Source: Nocardia mangyaensis
Lineage (GTDB): Bacteria; Actinomycetota; Actinomycetes; Mycobacteriales; Mycobacteriaceae
Direction: 5' to 3'
Assembly (NCBI RefSeq): GCF_001886715.1
Contig: NZ_CP018082.1
Coordinates: forward strand, 2,728,001 to 2,792,000
Length of the DNA stretch: 64,000 nt
In this document: positions 1 through 8,322 of the stretch, in pieces
How the letters are laid out: every line of letters begins with the position of its first letter
Numbering within the stretch: position 1 is the first letter of the stretch
The notes under the pieces: model-generated
The model's input: the letters and a program-made list of their open reading frames with translations, nothing else
Databases searched by the model: none
What the model was told of the DNA's origin: nothing
Program-made: the position numbers and the translations under genes

Positions 1-393
1 CCCGACCGGATGGACCGGTTCTTCTCCGCCAATCCCGGACTGTCCTCCCGGGTCGCCCACCACCTCGAGTTCGCCGACTACACCTGCGACGAACTGATGG
101 GCATCGCCGAATTGATGGTGGCGGGGGAGAACTTCCGCTTCGACGAGGGCGCGCACGCCGCGTTCGAGGAGTACCTGACGGTGCGGATGACCCGCCCGCG
201 CTTCTCCAACGCGCGCAGCGTGCGCAATGCGATCGATCGCTGCCGCCTGCGCCAGGCCAAACGGCTCGTCGAGGCTCGCCGACCGCTCTCGCGCAGTGAC
301 CTGATCACGCTGAGCGAACGAGATGTCTACGGCAGCAGCGTGTTCGACGGACCGGGCCAGGAGGTGGGCGCGACGCCATGCCGGACGGATTGA
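1..393 (+). CDS. cbbX: CbbX, red-type RuBisCO activase (C-terminal part)
   Basis: Open at the window edge; only the last 130 residues are present. The stretch DRMDRFFSANPGLSSRVAHH and the following helical lid domain with an arginine-rich PRFSNARSVRNAIDRCRLR segment match the C-terminal part of CbbX, the AAA+ ATPase that remodels inhibited red-type (form IC) RuBisCO. The P-loop and Walker B lie upstream of the window. The stop overlaps the FBPase start by 16 bases, so the two are translated from one message. Large and small RuBisCO subunit genes are expected just upstream (inference). Confidence 0.9.
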   Translation, partial: PDRMDRFFSANPGLSSRVAHHLEFADYTCDELMGIAELMVAGENFRFDEGAHAAFEEYLTVRMTRPRFSNARSVRNAIDRCRLRQAKRLVEARRPLSRSDLITLSERDVYGSSVFDGPGQEVGATPCRTD

Positions 394-1466
394 AGACCCT
401 CACCCGCTACACGATCGAGGAGGAACACCGCCATCCCGGCTCCTCGGGCGAGTTCTCCGCGTTGGTCAACGTGGTCGCCACGGCCACGAAGATCATCGCC
501 AACCAGGTGACGCGCGGGGCGATCATCGGCTCGCGCGGTGTGGTCGAGAACGAGCAGGTCTCGGTGAGCCGACGGCTCGACGTCCTGACCGACGAGATCA
601 TGGTCGGCCAGACACAGTGGACCGGGCACCTGTCGGGTCTGCTGTCCGAACAGCGCCTGACCCCCGTGCCCGCCACCCAGCGGCGCGGAAAGTACCTGCT
701 GGCCTACGACGCGCTGGACGGGTCGAGCAATATCGACGTGAACCTGCCCGTCGGTTCGATCTTCAGCATCCTGCGCGCGCCGCCGGAGGTCCTCGACGGC
801 ACCGCCGAGCCCGCCGACACCGACTTCCTGCAACCTGGCGTGCGACAGGTGTGCGCCGGATTCACCCTCTACGGTCCGGCCACGATGCTGGTGCTCACCA
901 CCGGCAGCGGCGTCGACGGCTTCACTCTCGATCGCGAGATCGGCGCGTTCGTGCTGACCCATCCGGGGATGCGGATTCCCGACGACACCGCCGGTTTCGC
1001 GATCAACGCCGCCAACGAACGGTTCTGGGAGCGGCCGGTGCGCCGTTATGTGCACGAGTGTCTGGAAGGCGTCGACGGTCCGCGCGGGCGGGATTTCAAC
1101 ATGCGCTGGGTGGCCTCGCTGGTGGCCGACACCTTCCACATTCTGACCAGGGGCGGGATGTACCTGTATCCGCGCGACACCCGCAATCCGGCTCGTCCGG
1201 GGCGGGTTTCGCTGCTCTACGGCGCGAATCCGATCGCGTTCATCGTCGAGCAGGCCGGTGGCGCGGCGACCACCGGGCACGACCGGGTGATGCTCGTGCC
1301 GCCGGCCGAGGTGCATCAGCGGGTGCCGTTCATCTTCGGTTCCCGCAACGAGGTGCTGCGCGTCGAGCGCTATCACCGTGAGCCGGACGCGGGCCCCAGC
1401 TTCGACAGTTCGCTGTTCGGCACCCGATCGCTGCTGCGGCCCGCCAAGCACGACCAGCGCAAGTAG
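378..1466 (+). CDS. cbbF: Fructose-1,6-bisphosphatase, class I (Calvin-cycle type)
   Basis: 362 residues, the normal length of class I FBPases. The metal/substrate signature DALDGSSNIDVNLPVGSIFS (around residues 111-130) and the C-terminal YGANPIAFIVEQAGG block are both intact. It hydrolyses fructose-1,6-bisphosphate (and commonly sedoheptulose-1,7-bisphosphate in cbb operons) in the regeneration phase of the Calvin cycle. Actinobacteria normally use the unrelated class II enzyme GlpX for gluconeogenesis, so a class I copy between cbbX and phosphoribulokinase points to CO2 fixation. The ATG start lies inside the end of cbbX. Confidence 0.93.
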   Translation: MPDGLKTLTRYTIEEEHRHPGSSGEFSALVNVVATATKIIANQVTRGAIIGSRGVVENEQVSVSRRLDVLTDEIMVGQTQWTGHLSGLLSEQRLTPVPATQRRGKYLLAYDALDGSSNIDVNLPVGSIFSILRAPPEVLDGTAEPADTDFLQPGVRQVCAGFTLYGPATMLVLTTGSGVDGFTLDREIGAFVLTHPGMRIPDDTAGFAINAANERFWERPVRRYVHECLEGVDGPRGRDFNMRWVASLVADTFHILTRGGMYLYPRDTRNPARPGRVSLLYGANPIAFIVEQAGGAATTGHDRVMLVPPAEVHQRVPFIFGSRNEVLRVERYHREPDAGPSFDSSLFGTRSLLRPAKHDQRK

Positions 1467-1474
1467 GAGGCGAA

Positions 1475-2353
1475 ATGTCGGTCAAGCATCCCGTGGTCGC
1501 GATCACCGGGTCCTCCGGTGCCGGCACGACCAGCGTCACCCGGACCTTCGAGGAGATCTTCCGGCGCGAGGGGATCACCGCGGTGGTGGTGGAGGGCGAT
1601 TCGTTCCACCGCTACGACCGCGCGGAGATGAAGCTCGCGATGGCCGAGGCCGAACAGCAGCGCGATACGACGTTCTCGCACTTCGGCGAGGACGCGAATC
1701 TGCTGCCCGAACTCGAGTCGCTGTTCCGTGAGTACGGCGAGTCGGGGGTGGGGCAGGTGCGCAGGTATCTGCACGACGACGAGGAGGCCAAACCCTACGG
1801 CCAGCCCGCCGGAACCTTCACCGCGTGGCAGGATCTCGCGCCCGGCAGCGATCTGCTGTTCTACGAGGGGCTGCACGGCGCCGCGGTGACCGACGCGGTG
1901 AATGTCGCCCGGTACACCGATCTGCTGGTGGGGGTGGTGCCCATCATCAACCTGGAGTGGATCCAGAAGGTGTACCGGGACAAGACCCATCGCGGGTATT
2001 CCAGTGAGGCGGTGATCGATACGATCCTGCGCCGCATGCCCGACTACGTGAAGTACATCTGTCCGCAGTTCTCGCGGACCTACGTCAACTTCCAGCGGGT
2101 GCCGACGGTGGACACCTCCAACCCGTTCACCGCGCGCAGCGTGCCGACCGCCGACGAGAGTTTCGTGGTGATCCGCTTCGCCGACCCGAAGGTGATCGAC
2201 TTCCCGTACCTGCTGTCGATGCTGCACGACTCGTTCATGTCGCGACCCAACTGCATCGTGGTGCCCGGCGGGAAGATGGAGCTGGCGATGCAGCTGATCT
2301 TCACCCCGCTGATCCTGCGCCTGATGGACAAGCGGCCCAAGCGATTCGTGTGA
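1475..2353 (+). CDS. cbbP: Phosphoribulokinase, bacterial class I
   Basis: 292 residues, as expected for the octameric proteobacterial-type enzyme. The P-loop reads GSSGAGTT (residues 12-19); EGDSFHRYDR and FYEGLHGA are conserved PRK blocks. It phosphorylates ribulose-5-phosphate to ribulose-1,5-bisphosphate, the RuBisCO substrate, and is diagnostic for the Calvin cycle. A strong Shine-Dalgarno (TAGGAGG) overlaps the FBPase stop and lies 9 bases before the ATG. It is the last gene of the cbb operon here; the next gene is convergent with no spacer. Confidence 0.95.
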   Translation: MSVKHPVVAITGSSGAGTTSVTRTFEEIFRREGITAVVVEGDSFHRYDRAEMKLAMAEAEQQRDTTFSHFGEDANLLPELESLFREYGESGVGQVRRYLHDDEEAKPYGQPAGTFTAWQDLAPGSDLLFYEGLHGAAVTDAVNVARYTDLLVGVVPIINLEWIQKVYRDKTHRGYSSEAVIDTILRRMPDYVKYICPQFSRTYVNFQRVPTVDTSNPFTARSVPTADESFVVIRFADPKVIDFPYLLSMLHDSFMSRPNCIVVPGGKMELAMQLIFTPLILRLMDKRPKRFV

Positions 2354-2707
2354 TCAGGCGTCGTCCTGCTCGTGCTGTTGCTGTTGCCTGCGGGCTTCGC
2401 GTCGCTGCTGTTCGGCGCGTTCGCGCAGGCCGCGCAGGAATGCCTCGTCGTCGTCGGGATTGGTCGCCATCCGACGGCGCGGCCGGTCGTATTCGCCGAA
2501 CCGGGTGGTCGAGGCGGGACGCCGGTCCTCGACCGGTCTGCCCGCGAACAACCACAGCAGCGCGCCGATGGTCGGCACCAACACCACGACGAACAGCCAC
2601 CCCATCTTGGGCAGGTGCCGGATCCCCTCCTCGGGGCTGGTGACGATGTCGACCAGGCAGTACGCCCACAGGGCCAGGGTCAGAAAGCCGATGACGGCGT
2701 AGGGCAT
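2354..2707 (-). CDS. Small membrane protein, PLD nuclease N-terminal (PLDc_N) type
   Basis: 117 residues. Two hydrophobic helices (about 4-22 and 38-58) flank a short loop containing the DIVTSPEEGIRHLPKMGW pattern, the hallmark of the PLDc_N/cardiolipin-synthase-N family. The C-terminal half is charged and Gln/Arg-rich (RRQQQQHEQDD), probably a cytoplasmic tail. The catalytic HKD domain is absent, as is usual for stand-alone members, whose role is unknown. Its stop abuts the phosphoribulokinase stop on the other strand. Confidence 0.75.
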   Translation of the reverse strand: MPYAVIGFLTLALWAYCLVDIVTSPEEGIRHLPKMGWLFVVVLVPTIGALLWLFAGRPVEDRRPASTTRFGEYDRPRRRMATNPDDDEAFLRGLRERAEQQRREARRQQQQHEQDDA

Positions 2708-2824
2708 CCGGGTGCTCCTCCTCGGTGATCGCGGGCAAACTATCCCATGCGTTGGGTCCTTTCACGTAGCCGGTGGTGGTCGGTGACGGCGGCGAACGCC
2801 GCTGGTGCGGCCCACGCGGCACGG

Positions 2825-4060
2825 TCAATCCGGGAGCAGCGGGACCGAAAGACCTTCGCCGCTGTTCAGGAGTGCCGCACGGGTGACGGCCGCGGAGCCG
2901 AAGCGGCGGCGCAGGTCGTCGAGGGTGGCGTCGAGCGTGTTCTCGGCGCGTGGTTCCAGGGGCAGGGTGAGCTGCATGGTGTCGGCGTCGTCGAGGTTGG
3001 TCAGTGACAGCCCGATGAGGGTGATGCCGCGTTCGGTGATCAGCGGTTGTGCGGTGTCGAGCAGCAGGCGGGCGGCGTGGCGGATCGCGGTGGAGGCATC
3101 GGTGGCTTCGACCAGGGTGTGCGAGCGGGTGGCACGGGTGAAATCGTCGAAGCGCAGGCGCAGGATCACCGTGCGGCACACGCGGTTCGCCGCACGCAGG
3201 CGGCGACCGAGCCGATCGGTCAGGCCGTCGAGACAGGCGGCGATCTCCTCGGGTTCGCGAGGACGGCGGCCGAGGGCGCGCTGGGCGCCGATCGAGCGCC
3301 GACGTTTGCCCGTCTCCACTCGGCGCGGATCGCGCGCCCATGACAATGCGAAAAGATGCCGGGCCGCGGCCGGACCGAGAATCGCGCGCAGTCGCGCCTC
3401 GCCGAGTTCGGCCAGCTGCCCGACCCGGGTGATGCCGTTGGCATGCAGGGTGGCAGCGGTGACCGCGCCGACTCCCCACAGCCGCTCCACCGGCAGCGGA
3501 TGCAGGAATTCGAGTTCCCGGCCCGGCTCCACCACCCGCAACCCGTCGGGCTTGGCGACGGCTGAGGCGACCTTGGCCAGGAACTTGTTGCGCGCCACCC
3601 CGACCGAGATCGGCAGACCGACGCGACTGCGCACCGCTGTGCGCAGCGCGCGGGCGATCTCGACCGGCTCGCCACTGATCCGGCGCAACCCGCCGACATC
3701 GAGGAACGCCTCGTCGATCGAGATCCCCTCCACCACCGGCGTGGTGTCGTGGAAGACCGCGAACACCGCCTTGCTGGCCTCGGTATAGGCCGCCATGCGC
3801 GGTGGCACGACCACCGCGTGCGGACACAACCGCAGGGCCTGGCCCGCGTTCATCGGTGTCCGGATGCCGAACGCCTTGGCCTCGTAGCTGGCCGCCAGCA
3901 CGACCCCGCCGCCGACGATCACCGGCTTGCCGCGCAACCAGGGCTGATCCCGCTGCTCGACCGAGGCGTAGAACGAATCGAGGTCGGCGTGCAGGATCGA
4001 GGCCCCGGCGCGGGTCTGGATGCGCGGGCGACGAGGAACGGCGGAATCGGACACGAACAT
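2825..4060 (-). CDS. dinB: DNA polymerase IV (Y-family translesion polymerase)
   Basis: 411 residues. The Y-family catalytic blocks are intact: HADLDSFYASVEQRD near the N terminus (metal-binding Asp, steric-gate Phe, Tyr) and SISIDEAFLDVGG (second Asp-Glu pair) near residue 115; the thumb HhH region and little-finger domain follow. It copies damaged templates at the cost of fidelity. A near-perfect LexA box sits across the proposed ATG, so true translation may start at the GTG two codons later or the mRNA may be leaderless; the first residues are therefore uncertain. Confidence 0.93.
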   Translation of the reverse strand: MFVSDSAVPRRPRIQTRAGASILHADLDSFYASVEQRDQPWLRGKPVIVGGGVVLAASYEAKAFGIRTPMNAGQALRLCPHAVVVPPRMAAYTEASKAVFAVFHDTTPVVEGISIDEAFLDVGGLRRISGEPVEIARALRTAVRSRVGLPISVGVARNKFLAKVASAVAKPDGLRVVEPGRELEFLHPLPVERLWGVGAVTAATLHANGITRVGQLAELGEARLRAILGPAAARHLFALSWARDPRRVETGKRRRSIGAQRALGRRPREPEEIAACLDGLTDRLGRRLRAANRVCRTVILRLRFDDFTRATRSHTLVEATDASTAIRHAARLLLDTAQPLITERGITLIGLSLTNLDDADTMQLTLPLEPRAENTLDATLDDLRRRFGSAAVTRAALLNSGEGLSVPLLPD

Positions 4061-4067
4061 ATGTTCG
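4054..4067. promoter_or_regulatory. LexA/SOS box in front of dinB
   Basis: CGAACATATGTTCG is a perfect 14-base palindrome matching the mycobacterial/actinobacterial LexA consensus CGAAC-N4-GTTCG. It covers the proposed dinB start codon (complement of 4058-4060). LexA bound here would block transcription until DNA damage. The divergent BlaI-type gene starts 160 bases away on the other strand and is less likely to be the target. Confidence 0.8.
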
Positions 4068-4227
4068 CATCGGGGTCCGACGAGAACGCGAGACTGTGCC
4101 CGAACACCTCCGACAGCCAGGTGCCCCCGTAGTCCGCGCGCCGCAACCGCCCCTGTCGGAGATTGCCGCGCAGTAGCCTCTCGCCGGGGTCGGAGCGGTA
4201 CTGTGAAGCCGGTTTGTCGGGTATGCG

Positions 4228-4626
4228 GTGATGAGGAGTCGGTCGGCGGTGCGTGGTTTCGGGGATCTCGAGGCAGTGCTGATGGATCGGATCTGGGATC
4301 GAGACGTCGACACGACCACGGTCCGCGAACTGTTCGACGAGCTCGCCGCCGAACGCGAGATCGCCTACACGACGGTCATGTCGACCATGGACAACCTGCA
4401 CCGCAAGGGCTGGCTGGCCAGGGAACGCGAAGGGCGCGCCTACCGCTACTGGCCGACTGTCACCCGCGAGGAGCACAGCGCCCGGCTCATGCACGAGGCG
4501 CTCGGCGTGGGTGGCCGCTCCGACCTGGTGCTGAGTCACTTCGTCGACCGGATCAGCGCCGACGAGTTCGCGGGCCTGCGCGCGGCGCTGCGCCGGGTCG
4601 CCACGCGGCGCAGCGAGGAGAACTAG
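4228..4626 (+). CDS. BlaI/MecI/CopY-type winged-helix repressor
   Basis: 132 residues, typical family length. The N-terminal winged helix is recognisable (LEAVLMDRIWDRDVDTTTVR, then IAYTTVMSTMDNLHRKGWL, the recognition helix), followed by the wing RAYRYWP and a C-terminal dimerisation helix. BlaI proteins normally sit beside an M56 metalloprotease sensor (BlaR), but none is present here, so this is an orphan regulator of unknown signal. GTG start with an ATG immediately after. The next gene follows after 9 bases. Confidence 0.85.
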   Translation: MMRSRSAVRGFGDLEAVLMDRIWDRDVDTTTVRELFDELAAEREIAYTTVMSTMDNLHRKGWLAREREGRAYRYWPTVTREEHSARLMHEALGVGGRSDLVLSHFVDRISADEFAGLRAALRRVATRRSEEN

Positions 4627-4635
4627 GGGAGTGCG

Positions 4636-5748
4636 GTGCTGAATGTCGGCTGGGACCAGGTCTTCGCCTGGCGGTTGCACAGGCAACTCGTCTCGGCACC
4701 GAGCACGGCCGGGGTCGTGGCGATCTCGGAGCGGCTGGCGGGAGTCCAGGCGCAGGTGACCTCGGCCGCGGAAACGGCTGTCGCCGTGCGCGGTCGGGAG
4801 ACGACCGCCGATGGTGTCGCCCAGGCGCTGGCAGCGGGCTCGCTGGTGAAGACCTGGGCGATGCGCGGGACCTTGCACGCGATGGTGCCCGAGCAGGCCG
4901 CGGCGGCGCTGTCGCTGATCGGTTCTGCCCGGACCTGGGAGAAGCCGTCCTGGCAGAAAAGCTTCGGCGCGACCCCGGACCAGGTGGCCGCGCTGGTGGA
5001 GGTGGTGTCGACGGTTCTCGCCGATCAGGTGCTGACCCGGGACGAACTGGTCGAGGCGGTACTCGCCGAACCCGGCTTCGGCCACCTGGCCGAGCAGTTG
5101 CGCTCGGGCTGGGGTGCCGTGCTCAAGCCGCTGGCCTGGCAGGGCGCGCTGTGTCACGGCCCGGCCCGCGGCGCCAAGGTCACCTTCGCCGGCCCCGCGC
5201 AGGTGGTGCCCGGCTGGACCGGCATTCCCGAACCGGCCGCGGCGGCGCCGACGCTGCTCCGCGCCTACCTCGGCGCCTATGGCCCGGCCTCGCCCGAAGT
5301 CTTCGACGCCTGGCTCAGCCGCAACAGTCTGCGCAAGACCGTTGTGCGCGGCTGGTTCGCGGCGCTGGGTGACGAGCTGACCGAGGTCTCCGTCGACGGC
5401 AGGCCGGGCTGGATGCCCGCCGAATTCACCGACGACCTCGCCGCGGCGACCCTCGACCCCGCGATCCACCTGCTCGGCCCGTTCGACCAGTATGTCCTCG
5501 GTCCCGGCACCGCCGACACCGCCCTGCTGCCCGCCGAACACCGCGCGAAGGTGAGCCGCGCGGCGGGGTGGATCTCCCCGCTCGTCCTCGTCGACGGCCG
5601 GATCGCGGGCACCTGGGAACGCGTCGAGGACGAGGTCGTCGTGTCGATGTTCGCGGCCGGACGATTTCCGAAACGCGACCTGACAGCGGCGGTGAATCGG
5701 CTGGCCGAAGCCCTCGGCGCGAGCGGTCTCACCGTGCGCGCGGGCTGA
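4636..5748 (+). CDS. Winged-helix DNA-binding (HTH_42) protein, AlkZ-like DNA glycosylase candidate
   Basis: 370 residues with the layout of the HTH_42/DUF1006 superfamily (AlkZ/YcaQ): tandem winged helices and a C-terminal beta domain (DQYVLGPGTADTALLP, then the IAGTWE strand). The N-terminal ERLAGVQAQVTS contains Gln-Ala-Gln at residues 38-40, the position of the catalytic Q-x-Q motif of AlkZ-type interstrand-crosslink glycosylases (YcaQ has Q-x-D). That is a pattern match, not proof. It forms a probable two-gene operon with the BlaI-type repressor. Confidence 0.7.
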   Translation: MLNVGWDQVFAWRLHRQLVSAPSTAGVVAISERLAGVQAQVTSAAETAVAVRGRETTADGVAQALAAGSLVKTWAMRGTLHAMVPEQAAAALSLIGSARTWEKPSWQKSFGATPDQVAALVEVVSTVLADQVLTRDELVEAVLAEPGFGHLAEQLRSGWGAVLKPLAWQGALCHGPARGAKVTFAGPAQVVPGWTGIPEPAAAAPTLLRAYLGAYGPASPEVFDAWLSRNSLRKTVVRGWFAALGDELTEVSVDGRPGWMPAEFTDDLAAATLDPAIHLLGPFDQYVLGPGTADTALLPAEHRAKVSRAAGWISPLVLVDGRIAGTWERVEDEVVVSMFAAGRFPKRDLTAAVNRLAEALGASGLTVRAG

Positions 5749-5808
5749 TCCGCCATGGGATCTCGGATATTTCCGGACACCTGACCAAGCACTTGTTAGG
5801 CTCGGTCG

Positions 5809-6888
5809 ATGATCCCCACGATCGTCTGGGGCACCGGCAATGTAGGCCGCGCGGCCATCCGTGCCGTGGCTGCCCATCCGGCGCTGGAACTCACGGGTGT
5901 GCTGGTTCACAATCCCGACAAGGTCGGCCGGGACGCGGGAGCGCTCGCCGGACTCGATGTCGACCTGGGAGTGGCGGCCATCGCCGACATCGACGCGCTG
6001 CTGGCCACCCGGCCGGGCGCGGTCGTCTACGCCGCCTCCGGTGAGATCCGGCCCGAGGAGGCCCTCGCCGACATCGTGCGCGCGATCGCCGTCGGCGCTG
6101 TCGTCGTCACCCCGGCCCTCTACGCGCTCTACGACTCGACCAACGCCCCCGCCGAGATGCGTGATCCGGTGCTGGCCGCCATCGCCGAGGGTGGTGGGTC
6201 GCTGTTCGTCTCCGGCGTCGATCCCGGCTGGGGCAACGATGTGCTGCCGCTGTTGATCAGCGGACTCGGCAGCACCATCGATGTGGTGCGCTGCCAGGAG
6301 ATCTTCGACTACTCCACCTACGACCAGCCCGACTCGGTACGGTACCTGGTCGGCATGGGGCAGCCGATGGACTATCAGCCGCCGATGCTGCTGCCCTCGG
6401 TGCCGACCATGGTGTGGGGCGGGCAGATTCGCCTGATCGCCAAGGGGCTGGGCGTCGAACTCGACGAGATCCGCGAGACCGTGGACCGGCGAGCACTCGA
6501 TGCGACCGTGCAGACGGTGCAGATGGGCGAGTTCGAGGCAGGCACGCAGGGTGCGGTGCGGTTCGAGGTGCAGGGCATCGTCGACGGCGAACCCCGCATC
6601 GTGATCGAGCACGTCACCCGAATCCACCCCGGGTGCGCGCCGGACTGGCCGACACCGCCCGACGGTGTGGGCGCGCATCGCGTGATCATCGAGGGCACAC
6701 CGCGTATCGAGGTGAGCGTCGAGTCCACCGACGAGGGCGGCAACCGCTCCGCGGGCGGAAACGCCACGGCCGTGGGTCGATTGGTGAACGCCATCGACTG
6801 GCTGGTCGAGGCCGAGCCCGGACTCTACGACGCACTCGATGTCCCGCTGCGTGCCGCGGTCGGCAAATTCGGAAGGAAGCAACCATGA
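5809..6888 (+). CDS. NAD(P)-dependent dehydrogenase, diaminopentanoate/dihydrodipicolinate-reductase-like
   Basis: 359 residues. An N-terminal Rossmann fold starts immediately (IVWGTGNVGRAAIRA, a GxGxxG variant) and is followed by VYAASGEIRP and the conserved SGVDPGWGNDVLPLL block of the amine/DapB-like dehydrogenase family common in Mycobacteriales. The substrate is unknown. The stop overlaps the next start (ATGA, 6885-6888), so it is translationally coupled to the CMD-family protein. Confidence 0.8.
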   Translation: MIPTIVWGTGNVGRAAIRAVAAHPALELTGVLVHNPDKVGRDAGALAGLDVDLGVAAIADIDALLATRPGAVVYAASGEIRPEEALADIVRAIAVGAVVVTPALYALYDSTNAPAEMRDPVLAAIAEGGGSLFVSGVDPGWGNDVLPLLISGLGSTIDVVRCQEIFDYSTYDQPDSVRYLVGMGQPMDYQPPMLLPSVPTMVWGGQIRLIAKGLGVELDEIRETVDRRALDATVQTVQMGEFEAGTQGAVRFEVQGIVDGEPRIVIEHVTRIHPGCAPDWPTPPDGVGAHRVIIEGTPRIEVSVESTDEGGNRSAGGNATAVGRLVNAIDWLVEAEPGLYDALDVPLRAAVGKFGRKQP

Positions 6889-7364
6889 TCATCGACATTC
6901 CCGAGGGCAAGGACCCGATCGGCTATGTGTGGGGCGAGATGGTCCCCGGCATCGGCGTGGCCGCCGCGGCATTCTCGCTGTCGGTCTACGAGCACTCCAC
7001 CCTCGGCCTGCGCGAGTTCGAGGCCGCGCGGCTGCGGATCGCCCAGATCAACGGGTGCCTGTTCTGTCAGGACTGGCGTACCGAGCGCGACGGGCAGAAG
7101 GTCGAGGCGGAATTCGCCGACGCCGTGACGAACTGGCGCACCACCGATCTGTTCGACGAACGCGCACGCCTCGCCGCCGAGTACGCCGAACGCTACGCGA
7201 CCGATCACCACGGACTGGACGACGAGTTCTGGAGCCGGATGTTCGAGCACTACTCCCAGGCCGAGGTGGTCGAGTTGAGCATGAGCATCGGGTCCTGGCT
7301 GGCGTTCGGGCGGCTCAACCGGGTGCTCGGCCTCGATACCGTCTGCGTGCTGCCGGGCCACTGA
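6885..7364 (+). CDS. Carboxymuconolactone decarboxylase (CMD/AhpD)-family protein
   Basis: 159 residues. The conserved helix carries RIAQINGCLFCQDWR, with the CxxC pair of the AhpD/CMD fold that acts in peroxide or thiol redox chemistry in AhpD; some family members are decarboxylases. Coupled to the dehydrogenase by a four-base overlap, suggesting both act on the same small molecule. The ATG at 6885 is preferred over upstream in-frame codons because of the overlap. Confidence 0.82.
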   Translation: MIIDIPEGKDPIGYVWGEMVPGIGVAAAAFSLSVYEHSTLGLREFEAARLRIAQINGCLFCQDWRTERDGQKVEAEFADAVTNWRTTDLFDERARLAAEYAERYATDHHGLDDEFWSRMFEHYSQAEVVELSMSIGSWLAFGRLNRVLGLDTVCVLPGH

Positions 7365-7383
7365 CCGCGCTAGGCTGCGGGCC

Positions 7384-7797
7384 GTGGGTGACTCTTCGGT
7401 GCGACAGCTGATCGACACGGTGGCCTGGGTGCTGATCGAGAACGGGCGCATCCTGTGCGCGCGGCCCCGGGGCAAGGACGCCTTCTTCATCCCGGGTGGC
7501 AAGCGTGAGGGAACCGAGACCGATGTGCAAACGCTGGTGCGTGAGATCGCCGAGGAGTTGACCGTGGAACTCGCACCCGACAGCGCCGTGCACGTGGGCA
7601 CCTATGAGGCCCCGGTCGCCGACGGGCACGACACCGTCGTCCGGATGGCCTGTTACACCGCCGAGTACCGCGGTGTGCTCACCGCCAGCAGTGAAATCGA
7701 GGCCCTGGCCTGGTTCGGACTCGGCGAGCGCGACCTGGTACCGCCGGTGGACCGACTGCTCTTCGACGATCTCGCCGCGGCCGGGTCACTCCGGTGA
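7384..7797 (+). CDS. NUDIX hydrolase
   Basis: 137 residues. The Nudix box is complete: GGKREGTETDVQTLVREIAEE fits G-x5-E-x7-REUxEE. The fold binds Mg2+ at the REUxEE glutamates and cleaves nucleoside diphosphates linked to another moiety. The substrate cannot be told from sequence. GTG start. Its stop overlaps the next gene start (GTGA at 7794-7797). Confidence 0.88.
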   Translation: MGDSSVRQLIDTVAWVLIENGRILCARPRGKDAFFIPGGKREGTETDVQTLVREIAEELTVELAPDSAVHVGTYEAPVADGHDTVVRMACYTAEYRGVLTASSEIEALAWFGLGERDLVPPVDRLLFDDLAAAGSLR

Positions 7798-8291
7798 GCG
7801 GCACGCGCGGCGGGATCAGGCGCTCGGTCGCCTTCGCCCTGCTCGCGCTGCCGCTGGCCTTCGCCCGTGTCCGCACCCGGTTGCGGGTGCCGCGCCGACT
7901 CCTGCGCGAACCCGTCACCGCCCACGATGTGTCGCTGCCGCGCTGCCTGATCCATTCGGTGCTCTCGGCGGGTATCGGCCTGCTCTGCTGGTTCCTTGTG
8001 CTGCTCAGCGCGCTCGTCCTGGTGCGCGGGCTGGCCTATCCACTGGTCTCCGGTGGCTACGAGAACGCCTGGGGCGGACCGACGCTGGCGGGTTCCTGGC
8101 TCGTGCACGCGGCGCTGGGCCTGCTGATCGCGCCCGCGCTACTCGGGCTGGTTGCCTGGTCAGGTCGGCTGCAGCTGCGGTTGACCAGGAAAGTCCTTGG
8201 TCACGTCGGACCGTGGTGGACGGTACCGGTCGGCGTGGTGTTCGCGGCACTGGGGACGGTGTTCTTCGTGGCATGGACCCAGCAGCTGTGA
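7794..8291 (+). CDS. Conserved membrane protein of unknown function
   Basis: 165 residues. Hydrophobic helices are seen at about 10-25, 52-82, 100-122 and 143-162, separated by an Arg-rich cytoplasmic segment near the N terminus (RVRTRLRVPRRLLRE). GTG start, translationally coupled to the NUDIX gene. I do not recognise a family. It is the last normal-GC gene before the AT-richer toxin locus. Confidence 0.6.
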   Translation: MSGTRGGIRRSVAFALLALPLAFARVRTRLRVPRRLLREPVTAHDVSLPRCLIHSVLSAGIGLLCWFLVLLSALVLVRGLAYPLVSGGYENAWGGPTLAGSWLVHAALGLLIAPALLGLVAWSGRLQLRLTRKVLGHVGPWWTVPVGVVFAALGTVFFVAWTQQL

Positions 8292-8322
8292 CGCGAGAAA
8301 TCTTCGTCGCGATCAACGCGCA

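Noticed and set aside
3919..6882. A 987-codon open frame on the minus strand across the BlaI, AlkZ-like and dehydrogenase genes
   Set aside because: Arg/His/Gly-rich translation opposite well-supported genes; an antisense frame of high-GC codon usage. Only its part before dinB (4061-4212) is kept as a weak observation.
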